Source: Psychromonas sp. MB-3u-54
GTDB taxonomy: Bacteria; Pseudomonadota; Gammaproteobacteria; Enterobacterales; Psychromonadaceae
Length of the DNA stretch: 64,000 bases
NCBI RefSeq assembly: GCF_002836415.1
Contig: NZ_PJBP01000117.1
Span: 1-64,000, forward strand
Reading direction: 5' to 3'
In this document: positions 57,017-64,000 of the stretch, in pieces
Layout: every line of letters begins with the position of its first letter
Position numbering within the stretch: the stretch's first letter is position 1
Notes under the pieces: model-generated
What the model was told of the DNA's origin: nothing
Seen by the model: only the letters and a program-made list of their open reading frames with translations
The model's database searches: none
Position numbers and translations under genes: made by a program

Positions 57017-57943
57017 ATGAGTTCCAATCTATCCATTAAGCAACTAGAAACTTTTCGGGCTGTTATGCGCTCGGGTTCCGTATCTGTCGCGGCACGCTCT
57101 CTTTGCCGTAGCCAGCCAGCTATTAGTTCCATGATCAGTAACCTTGAAAATAAATTAGGATTTGATCTGTTTGAACGGAATAAAGGCCGGTTAATACCGA
57201 GACCGGAAGCCTATTTTTTACTGGAGGAGACCGAAGCTGTACTTGAACGCCTGACACGCTCAACGCAATTGATGGCTGAAGTTAAAAATATATCGAGGGG
57301 TAATTTGCGAATTGCCTGCATGCCTGCTGCGGCACTTTTTTTCATGCCCCATATGATTGCTGATTTCGTAAAAGACAAACCCAATGTAAATATATCAATG
57401 ATGATGAGAAGTTCCTCGATCGTGCATGACTGGGTGGCCTCTCAACAATACGATATTGGCTATTGTGAGCATCCAAAAGAAAGGAGTTCTCTTAATGTCG
57501 AACCTATAGAGCTTGAAGCGGTATGCGCTGTACATCAGGACCATCCACTGGCCAAGTTACCCCTTATTACGCCACTTGATTTGGATGGTGTTCCACTCGC
57601 ATGTATATATGCTCAACATCCAATAAGTACACAACTGGAAAATATTTTCGATGCTATAGAAGCAAAATATAATGTCCGTTTTGAGCTGCAAAATTATATT
57701 TCTGCTTTTGAATTTGTTGAACAGCAACTTTGCTGCTGTATTTGTGATCCAATCAGCGCTGCTAGCTATAATTTTTATAAATCAGGACAAGGGAAAGTTA
57801 TATTTAAACCTTTTTCACCAAAAATGAAGTTTATGCATGCCATTATTACGCCGGCGCACAAACCTTTATCAATGCTTGCGAAAGCATTTGCAGAAAATAT
57901 ACAAACAGGCGTGCAATTATTTATAGAAAAAGAAATTAAATAG
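57017..57943 (+). CDS. LysR-family regulator (OccR/NocR-like), element 2
   Basis: LysR regulator of 308 aa. The start IKQLETFRAVMRSGSVSVAA and the SQPAISSMISNLENKLGF segment resemble regulators of opine catabolism (OccR, NocR). A substrate-binding domain follows. It is divergent from dctQMP and the opine-oxidase-like genes, which fits control of the whole block. The ATG is preceded by GTGAGAGG. The OccR link is by eye and should be tested. Confidence 0.87.
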   Translation: MSSNLSIKQLETFRAVMRSGSVSVAARSLCRSQPAISSMISNLENKLGFDLFERNKGRLIPRPEAYFLLEETEAVLERLTRSTQLMAEVKNISRGNLRIACMPAAALFFMPHMIADFVKDKPNVNISMMMRSSSIVHDWVASQQYDIGYCEHPKERSSLNVEPIELEAVCAVHQDHPLAKLPLITPLDLDGVPLACIYAQHPISTQLENIFDAIEAKYNVRFELQNYISAFEFVEQQLCCCICDPISAASYNFYKSGQGKVIFKPFSPKMKFMHAIITPAHKPLSMLAKAFAENIQTGVQLFIEKEIK

Positions 57944-58777
57944 CGTAATACCTAACCAGTTTCGCACCTATTATCCTTTTAGGTTTGACGGTCATTATTG
58001 ACTTTCGAGCTAGACTGTTACGGTCAGTTATTTTTAGCCACTAATTTGTAGAAAATTCACCTTGTTATATAGGAGCAGAGCGCCTCAGAAAGATAGCTGG
58101 CTAAAGCCCTAAAGCTAATTAGAGCAGATAAGAATTCAGGTGAATACTGACGAAGGATGTTTATACCAAAAGAACTAAAAAGGTGATCACCCTTGCTGGT
58201 TAAAATCATCCCTAACTGCGTTGTGAGTTTTGAAGTGAGAACAACTATCTCCTGCAACTCACGCCTTGTTAGTGCTAATTTTTCCTTCGCAATAATTGAT
58301 CACTTCATTAATTCCTTTGGTATTATAAGCAAACCGGAAATAATCTGCTTAGCAATACTACGGATAAAATATCCTACACCACCCCCCTATTTACAAAGGC
58401 TCCCGCCCCTTGAGGCGTAAACGTGGCGTAAAGAGGTCAAATAATATCGAAATATCAGACTAAAAGAGAGCAGTTACGGAGGCTAATATTGATTTGAAAC
58501 GAGGTCATCTTTAAAAAATATAAATCGCTTTATAGTGGATACAGTAATTTTTATACGTTTGATATATGTCGACAACTACTTCGTAAATAGCTTTTTAAAT
58601 AACGCTATGATTAGTTCGTTGCCAGTCACTTACTTTCAAGTTCGGCATCAACCTGGAAGTACCAGGTTGATCGATTTCATTGATCAGGCGCTTTGGGCAA
58701 AAAGCGCCTCAGATTTTTATTCTTTAATATCAATTTGAACAACCGATATTAGGTTATATTCCAGTTTTTTGGTCGTG
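57944..58777. other. Gene-poor stretch with an unrecognised coding remnant
   Basis: Over 800 bp without an intact gene. On the minus strand 58057-58390 gives protein-like text broken by stops (FIRSIAKQIISGLLI, then LTRRELQEIVVLTSKLTTQLG in part). Part of it, 58324-58370, is similar to 63128-63172. Family not recognised. Confidence 0.45.
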
Positions 58778-58836
58778 GGTATGGGTGTCCAGCCTTTTTA
58801 GGTATGGGTGTCCAGCCTTTTTATCCAGCCTTTTTA
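58778..58836 (+). repeat. Tandem repeat, 23-bp unit, 2.6 copies
   Basis: Units 58778-58800 and 58801-58823 are identical, followed by a 13-bp partial copy. The core GGTATGGGTGTCCAGCC also occurs, with two changes, upstream of yegD at 33698 on the other strand. This suggests a REP-like family. Confidence 0.8.
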
Positions 58837-58846
58837 CACTTCGTGC

Positions 58847-58990
58847 GGACTGAATCAGCGGCTACCTCAGGATTGTTGCTGCAGACCACCCTTCCCAGTC
58901 ACAGGTTTCGGCTGCGGCTCTGCACTTGAGATAAGAAGAACAAATAGCCGGTCAAAAGTTATCCAGGTTGATTTGCACAGGTTATTTGGG
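58847..58990 (+). repeat. Copy of the 3' flank of the metallophosphoesterase gene
   Basis: Similar to 34922-35045, from the last codons of that gene (CGTGCGGACTGAATCAG) through TTGTTGCTGCAG and on with several differences. It is a remnant of a second copy of the foreign segment at 33.9-35.0 kb. No coding part of the enzyme remains here. Confidence 0.75.
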
Positions 58991-59070
58991 TGAAAGGCTT
59001 TTATTCTTCCTGTACTGAATAATTTGTACAACATTCAAAAATGAGAGATGATTAAAAAATAGGAAGCGCG

Positions 59071-59397
59071 ATGAAAAACTCAAAACAGTTTATTCAAAGA
59101 CTTCTGAGTTCTGCAGATATCAGACTGAATGGCTCCAAAGATGATGATATTCAAGTTCATAATAGCAGATTTTATGATGACCTATTGGCGGGAGGATCTT
59201 TGGCTCTTGAAGAAGCCTATGTTAGGGGAGACTGGGATTGTAAAAGTGTTTATCATGTTGTTTCTATTGTAATGTTTGAACATGTTGGGCCTCGGAATTA
59301 CAGAGAACATATTAAAAAACAGAGGGACTGTTTGAAGGATAATGGTTTATTTCTTTTACATACTATTGGATCAAATGCCGTCAGCAGAAACAGATGA
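59071..59397 (+). pseudogene. Cyclopropane-fatty-acyl-phospholipid synthase, internally deleted
   Basis: The N-terminal part matches Cfa (LLSSADIRLNGSKDDDIQVH, then GGSLALEEAYVRGDWDCKS). It then jumps straight to a late segment, VSIVMFEHVGPRNYREH and DNGLFLLHTIGSN, and stops. The SAM-binding region and the C-terminal third are missing. The frame is open for 108 codons, so the deletion is in frame, but the product cannot be active. Confidence 0.85.
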
Positions 59398-59489
59398 CAA
59401 AGAACTTAAGCTCTCTAATAGTCAATAAAAAAAGACACTCTATTAGCGACTTTATTGTCATATTGAATCGGTAATAGAAAAGGTAGGAC

Positions 59490-59620
59490 AAAGGTAAGTT
59501 GGGACAGCCAACGTTGTTCAACTTAATTAGGCATTAAATTAACGGCTATAAATCCCCAAATAAAGCCCTCGCTTCGCAATCAGGACAGATAATTCCGCAT
59601 AATGCAGTGATTGAGTGGTT
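59490..59620 (+). repeat. Right-end module D without tRNA remnant
   Basis: Similar to the left parts of the other right ends: TGGGACAGCCAACGTTGTTC matches 39777-39797, and TTAGGCATTAAATTAACGGC matches 63514-63533. It corresponds to the last codons and downstream sequence of the peptidoglycan-binding-like gene. The tRNA part that follows in the other copies is absent here. The remaining gap to tdh (59621-59731) shows nothing else. Confidence 0.7.
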
Positions 59621-59731
59621 TTAATCGGCATCGCTCTGTAAATGACAACACCTCAATACTGCCGAATAATGTATACAAAAAAGGCCAAACCTAAATTCAG
59701 CCAATATTCAATTTATTGTACCTTGGAATGA

Positions 59732-60763
59732 TTATTCCCAGTCTAAAATAACTTTACCGGACATACCTGAGCGCATCATGTCGAAGCCAGCTTGGAAGTC
59801 ATCAATTTTGTAATGATGGGTGATGATGGGTGTAAGATCTAAGCCAGATTGGATTAAACTTGCCATTTTATACCACGTTTCAAACATTTCACGACCGTAG
59901 ATACCTTTAATTACTAGCCCTTTAAATATCACTTGGTTCCAATCTACTGACATGTCTGAGGGTGGAATTCCTAATAAAGAAATCTTACCGCCATGGTTCA
60001 TATTTATTAGCATGCTGTTGAACGCTGATGGGTTACCGGACATTTCTAAGCCAACGTCAAAACCTTCAGTCATACCAAGCTCAGAAATCACGTTTTCAAG
60101 TTTCTCGTTCATTACGTTTACTGCACGCGTTACGCCCATTTTCTTAGCAAGATCGAGGCGATATTGATTAACATCAGTAATAACAACATGACGAGCGCCA
60201 ACGTGTTTTGCAACTGCGGCTGCCATTATGCCAATTGGGCCAGCACCCGTGATAAGCACGTCTTCACCCACTAAATCAAACGACAGCGCGGTATGAACTG
60301 CATTACCAAAGGGGTCAAAAATAGCCGCGAGATCATCAGAAATTTCTGCTGATATCTTAAAGGCGTTAAACGCAGGAATGACTAAGAATTCAGAGAAAGC
60401 ACCTGTGCGGTTTACACCAACACCGGTTGTATTTCGACAAAGGTGAGTACGACCACAACGACAGTTACGACAATGTCCACAAGTAATATGGCCTTCACCA
60501 GAAACGCGGTCACCAATTTCAAAACCGCGAACTTCTTGACCGACCCCAACTACTTCACCGACGTATTCGTGACCAACAACCATTGGAACAGGAATGGTTT
60601 TTTGAGACCATTCATCCCAGTTGTAGATGTGTATATCAGTACCACAAATCGCGGTTTTCTTAATACGTATAAGAAGGTCATTATGGCCCATTTCTGGTTT
60701 TTCAACTTCGGTCATCCAGAGGCCTTCTTCAGGCTTTAGTTTTGAAAGTGCTTTAATTTTCAT
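59732..60763 (-). CDS. tdh: L-threonine 3-dehydrogenase Tdh
   Basis: Zinc-dependent dehydrogenase that oxidises L-threonine to 2-amino-3-ketobutyrate with NAD. Markers: catalytic zinc [27 protein letters not shown], structural zinc [15 protein letters not shown], and the NAD fold [15 protein letters not shown]. The length of 343 aa is typical of Tdh. Its start overlaps the kbl stop by one base, so the two are coupled and channel the unstable ketobutyrate to Kbl. Confidence 0.96.
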   Translation of the reverse strand: MKIKALSKLKPEEGLWMTEVEKPEMGHNDLLIRIKKTAICGTDIHIYNWDEWSQKTIPVPMVVGHEYVGEVVGVGQEVRGFEIGDRVSGEGHITCGHCRNCRCGRTHLCRNTTGVGVNRTGAFSEFLVIPAFNAFKISAEISDDLAAIFDPFGNAVHTALSFDLVGEDVLITGAGPIGIMAAAVAKHVGARHVVITDVNQYRLDLAKKMGVTRAVNVMNEKLENVISELGMTEGFDVGLEMSGNPSAFNSMLINMNHGGKISLLGIPPSDMSVDWNQVIFKGLVIKGIYGREMFETWYKMASLIQSGLDLTPIITHHYKIDDFQAGFDMMRSGMSGKVILDWE

Positions 60764-61959
60764 TATTTAATTAGCTCCATCTCTTTACCTACTTTGATAA
60801 AGGCATCAATTGCGCAATCTAGCTGCTCACGAGAATGAGCTGCAGACATTTGTGTACGAATACGTGCCTGGCCTTTAGGAACAACAGGGAAAGAGAAAGC
60901 AACAACGTAGATGCCTTTTTCTAGTGCTCGTTCTGCGAATTCTGAAGCTACTTTTGCATCACCTAACATGATAGGAATGATCGCGTGATCAGCACCGCCC
61001 ATGGTGAAACCTGCCGCTTCCATGCGAGTACGGAAGTGTGCTGAGTTTTCCCACAATTTTGTACGTAAATTGCCGGATTCGGCAAGTAAATCAAGAACAC
61101 GAATTGATGCTGACACGATTGCAGGAGCAACAGAGTTAGAGAACAGGTAAGGACGTGAACGTTGACGTAACCAATCAATCACTTCTTTTTTTCCTGAAGT
61201 GTAACCGCCTGATGCCCCCCCCATTGCTTTACCTAAAGTACCTGTGATGATGTCAATACGGTCGATAACATTATGGTATTCATGAGTACCCGCTCCATTG
61301 TCGCCCATGAACCCCACTGCATGAGAATCATCAATCATAACAAGTGCGCCATATTTATCAGCTAAATCACAAATAGCAGGAAGATTTGCAACCACACCAT
61401 CCATTGAGAACACACCATCAGTTACTATAAGTGTATGACGAGCACCCGCTTCTTTCGCTGCGATTAGCTGCTCTTCAAGTTCAGCCATGTTGTTATTTGC
61501 GTAACGGAAACGCATCGCTTTACAAAGACGAACACCATCAATGATTGACGCGTGGTTTAATGCATCGGAGATGATTGCGTCTTCTTTGCCTAGAATGGTT
61601 TCAAATAAACCTGCATTGGCATCAAAACATGATGTGTAAAGAATAGTGTCTTCTTTGCCCAAGAAAGTAGAGAGCTTTTCTTCTAGTACTTTATGTGAGT
61701 CTTGAGTACCACATATAAAACGAACTGAAGCCATACCAAAGCCGTGTTCATCCATACCGTCTTTTGCAGCTTCAATCAGAGTAGGGTGATTAGCTAAACC
61801 TAAGTAGTTGTTTGCACAAAAGTTTAAAACTTCTTGGCCTGTAGAGATAGAAATAGACGCTTTTTGCGCAGAGGTAATGATGCGTTCAGATTTGTATAAA
61901 CCTTCGCTCTTTACTTCTTTAATTTTATTTTTGATCTGAGTGTAAAATGTAGAAGACAT
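60763..61959 (-). CDS. kbl: 2-amino-3-ketobutyrate CoA ligase Kbl
   Basis: PLP enzyme of the alpha-oxoamine synthase family, splitting 2-amino-3-ketobutyrate with CoA into glycine and acetyl-CoA. Markers: [12 protein letters not shown] near the start, [10 protein letters not shown], and the PLP lysine in [14 protein letters not shown]. The length of 398 aa fits. AAGGAAG precedes the ATG. First gene of kbl-tdh, divergent from a LysR gene. Confidence 0.96.
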   Translation of the reverse strand: MSSTFYTQIKNKIKEVKSEGLYKSERIITSAQKASISISTGQEVLNFCANNYLGLANHPTLIEAAKDGMDEHGFGMASVRFICGTQDSHKVLEEKLSTFLGKEDTILYTSCFDANAGLFETILGKEDAIISDALNHASIIDGVRLCKAMRFRYANNNMAELEEQLIAAKEAGARHTLIVTDGVFSMDGVVANLPAICDLADKYGALVMIDDSHAVGFMGDNGAGTHEYHNVIDRIDIITGTLGKAMGGASGGYTSGKKEVIDWLRQRSRPYLFSNSVAPAIVSASIRVLDLLAESGNLRTKLWENSAHFRTRMEAAGFTMGGADHAIIPIMLGDAKVASEFAERALEKGIYVVAFSFPVVPKGQARIRTQMSAAHSREQLDCAIDAFIKVGKEMELIK

Positions 61960-62082
61960 AGTACTTCCTTCTTTTAATTATGATTGTTGCGTATAAAAAG
62001 TATAATAAAAATTCGACAAATAGATTCTAATTGAAACCGATTACTACTATTAGCCCTACAAATGGAAAAGCATTGATGAATC

Positions 62083-63003
62083 ATGGTCACAAATAAACTT
62101 ATTACTTTATTGCCCGATCTCGCTACCTACATAGTCGTAGTAAATGAGGGAAGCTTTACAGCGGCAGCGAAAAAATTGGGTGTTACCCCATCGGCATTGA
62201 GTAAGTTAATCACACGCCTAGAAAGTGCGTTGTCCGTTAAGTTGTTTGAACGGACAACACGTAGCTTGCTTATTACAGAACCGGGTAAAAAAATATACCA
62301 GCAATCCGAAATTATCGTCGAGGCAGCACAACAGGCAATTGATATTTCTAGTTTGGAGCATATTGTTCCTTCTGGAATCTTAACGGTTGCTGCACCCAAA
62401 GCATTTTTAACTATTGTACTTCAACCTTTGGTTACCCCTTTTTTAACTCAATACCCTAAAATTCAATTAAAGCTAAGAGCATCGGATGGTGATATCGATA
62501 TGATAGCTCAAGGTATAGATGTGGTTTTTCGATTAACTGATAAACCGACTGAAGGTCTTATCATGAAAGAGATAGGTAAGGTTAACTTAACCTTGTGCGC
62601 AAGCCCCTCTTATGTAGAGGAGAGAGGATTACCGACTCACCCACAAGAATTATCTAATCATGATTGTTTATATTTAGGTGAGACAACAATAGATCACATA
62701 TGGGAATTTATGAAAGAAGAAGAGAGGCATGTTATTGCGGTGACTGGACGTTATGCTGTGAATCATTCTCAAATGAGATTAAATGGTGTTAAAGATGGAT
62801 TTGGGATCGGTATCTTTCCAGATTTCGTGATTAAAGAAGCATTAGAGAATAATGATGTTGTTCCCGTCCTTTCTGATTGGCAGATAAAGGGAAATTATTC
62901 TGGAGTGATAGCCATGCAATATGCTCAGAACAAATATATGCCCTCTCGTTTAAAAGTATTCACAGAGTTTGTAAAAGAGTATTTGATGGAAAAACAACAT
63001 TAA
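62083..63003 (+). CDS. LysR-family regulator next to kbl-tdh
   Basis: LysR regulator of 306 aa with helix-turn-helix GSFTAAAKKLGVTPSALSKL and LFERTTRSLLITEPG. It is divergent from kbl-tdh across 123 bp, so it probably regulates threonine breakdown. Similar LysR-kbl-tdh arrangements occur in vibrios. The effector is unknown. Confidence 0.88.
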   Translation: MVTNKLITLLPDLATYIVVVNEGSFTAAAKKLGVTPSALSKLITRLESALSVKLFERTTRSLLITEPGKKIYQQSEIIVEAAQQAIDISSLEHIVPSGILTVAAPKAFLTIVLQPLVTPFLTQYPKIQLKLRASDGDIDMIAQGIDVVFRLTDKPTEGLIMKEIGKVNLTLCASPSYVEERGLPTHPQELSNHDCLYLGETTIDHIWEFMKEEERHVIAVTGRYAVNHSQMRLNGVKDGFGIGIFPDFVIKEALENNDVVPVLSDWQIKGNYSGVIAMQYAQNKYMPSRLKVFTEFVKEYLMEKQH

Positions 63004-63358
63004 TTATGGAAAATTAGCATTAGATTTACCACTAAGCTTGTCTATATTCGAGATCTTTAAAAACGCTGGACTCCCCGTACTTTGCTTGGCATTTTAAAGA
63101 GTTGCAATGTAACTCAAACAGAGGTGTTTATAAGCAAACGGAAAATAATCGGGTTAGCAATACGACGGTACTCAATGCACTACCGGCAGCATTTCTGCGC
63201 ACGATCGTATGCGTTATCGCCTGCTTATGATCTGCCTTCGCACAAATTGCTTCAACAATGCACACGAAGGTTAACAGACCCTAATGGTTTTTGGCTGTAT
63301 TACCGTCGGCTGGGAAAAGGCCGCTTTAAAAGTAGATAAGTTGGGCAACTTCATTATA
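63004..63358. other. Gene-free stretch with short repeat copy
   Basis: About 350 bp with no supportable gene. 63128-63172 is similar to 58324-58370. The right end (TAAGTTGGGCAACTTCATTA) is the start of the element right-end module, interrupted by the MITE that follows. Confidence 0.45.
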
Positions 63359-63511
63359 GCAATCCGCATAAATATCTGACCTATCTTACTTGTTAAAATT
63401 CACGCTCGCGTCGTTGTTTTCAATCCCAATAGCCAGCTATTGCTCAATCAAACATCTTGCTATCATTACTTTTTCCTGCGCAATTTTAGACCATTTACTT
63501 ATGCGGATTGG
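63359..63511. mobile_element. MITE (CAATCCGCATAA family), 153 bp
   Basis: Terminal inverted repeats (GCAATCCGCATAA at the left, TTATGCGGATTGG at the right), flanked by TA at 63357-63358 and 63512-63513. No gene inside. It split the right-end module: the sequences on its two sides join to match 59523-59545. The TA target again suggests IS630/Tc1-type mobilisation. Unrelated in sequence to the TACCCAT family. Confidence 0.82.
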
Positions 63512-63667
63512 TATTAGGCATTAAATTAACGGCTATAAACCCCAAAATCAAGGCCCCGCTTCACAAGCAGGACAGATGATTTCGCATAAAGACAGTAGCA
63601 TAACTAAGTATCTGATGCTGTTGAATTGACCAGGATCTGCTTCGGCAGGTGAAATACAGGATATGAA

Positions 63668-63876
63668 CAGCAGAGTGTATTTGTAACGCATAAAACTGAG
63701 GGGATAAGGTGTTTATCGATTAAGGCGAATTGACGCTAACCTTTTATCAATTTTAAGCATTAGCCTGGAAATAATAAAGCCCAGACAAGCTAATGACGCA
63801 TGATTTGATGAAGAATACTTTTCATTCTTCCAGAAACAACAAAGCCCCGACATAAGTCGAGGCTTCATATAATGTT
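63668..63876. repeat. Right end C, next to the intact tRNA-Trp
   Basis: The counterpart of the left parts of repeats A and B: arm with GCATAAAAC, GATTAAGG and GCTAACC, then a ~50-bp extra segment, then the AACAAAGCCCCGACATAAG hairpin and the tRNA 3' end. It is the right end of element 2 and supplies the tRNA terminator. Confidence 0.82.
63842..63865 (-). terminator. Terminator of tRNA-Trp
   Basis: 10-bp stem with one mismatch (loop TTAT on the tRNA strand), followed by TTTGTTG, 12 nt beyond the CCA end. The same hairpin accompanies both truncated tRNA copies (40008-40031 and 50339-50362). Confidence 0.82.
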
Positions 63877-63952
63877 TGGCAGGGGCGGAGAGATTCGAAC
63901 TCCCAACATACGGATTTGGAATCCGTCGTTCTACCGTTGGAACTACGCCCCT
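63877..63952 (-). tRNA. tRNA-Trp (anticodon CCA)
   Basis: 76 nt with encoded CCA. Acceptor AGGGGCG pairs with CGCCCCT; D-arm, anticodon stem ACGGA/TCCGT with loop TTCCAAA (anticodon CCA), and T-arm with GTTCGAATC are all intact. It reads leftward, so its 3' end faces the stacked elements and is the integration target. Confidence 0.97.
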
Positions 63953-63965
63953 GCAGACGTGTTGA

Positions 63966-63993
63966 ATAATACCTAAGCTAGATTTAAAGTAAA
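63966..63993 (-). promoter_or_regulatory. Putative promoter of tRNA-Trp
   Basis: On the minus strand TTTACT and TATTAT, spaced 16 bp, lie just upstream of the tRNA 5' end (about 13 nt from the -10 box). If further tRNAs lie beyond the window edge, an upstream promoter may be used instead. Confidence 0.45.
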
Positions 63994-64000
63994 GTATTTT

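Noticed and set aside
58057-58257. Minus-strand 66-codon gene
   Set aside because: Part of a longer broken reading; no ribosome site and no recognised family, so kept only as a remnant.
63082-63339. 85-codon plus-strand open frame near the tRNA
   Set aside because: Low-quality composition, no ribosome site; it covers the short repeat at 63128.
40090-63876. Prophage
   Set aside because: No structural, lysis or replication genes; cargo is metabolic.
39901-63952. Integron attC array or CRISPR
   Set aside because: Only a few long, widely spaced copies; no short regular spacers, no R-box core sites, no integron integrase or cas gene.

Overview
The window looks like a chromosome segment of a marine, probably cold-adapted gammaproteobacterium of the Alteromonadales/Vibrionales type; Psychromonas is my best guess from gene order and protein character, not a verified identification. 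The left half is a conserved backbone: ubiF (cut by the window edge) divergent from miaB-ybeZ-ybeY-corC-lnt; the rlmD-relA pair divergent from barA; obgE, rpmA and rplU divergent from ispB; and a treB-treC trehalose PTS operon with two TreR-type operators.

From 20.7 to 33.7 kb the genes are more accessory. There is a LysR/MFS divergent pair, then an electrophile/quinone-response cluster (LysR, DoxX, pirin, RutE-like nitroreductase, xi-class glutathione transferase). Its pirin gene is cut by a 259-bp MITE. These are followed by ribA, two decayed genes, a MASE3-PAS-PAS-GGDEF-EAL protein and a YegD-type Hsp70.

From about 33.85 to 40.0 kb the DNA is visibly richer in G+C and looks foreign and decaying. 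It holds a metallophosphoesterase with two lesions, a secreted FG-GAP/PKD protein, a frameshifted small membrane protein, a PEP-CTERM protein without an exosortase, and a broken peptidoglycan-binding-domain gene.

The right third is the most interesting part. An intact tRNA-Trp lies at 63877-63952 on the minus strand. Two truncated tRNA-Trp 3' halves lie at 40043-40089 and 50374-50420. Each is embedded in a direct repeat of about 290 bp that joins the right end of one element to the left end of the next. This looks like a tandem stack of related integrative elements at one tRNA gene, with no recombinase left in the window. The cargo is amino-acid or amine catabolism: element 1 has a TRAP transporter, LysR, beta-alanine-type aminotransferase and semialdehyde dehydrogenase; element 2 has a TRAP transporter, a three-subunit opine-oxidase/HcnABC-like dehydrogenase, RidA and a divergent LysR, then kbl-tdh (threonine to glycine) with another LysR. 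A copy of the shared right-end module without a tRNA remnant at 59.5 kb suggests that element 2 is itself two fused elements.

Degraded IS4, IS3 and IS630 pieces, two MITE families, and broken ferritin, peroxiredoxin-like and cyclopropane-fatty-acid-synthase genes show extensive turnover. All assignments come from reading the sequence and family knowledge; no database search was run.
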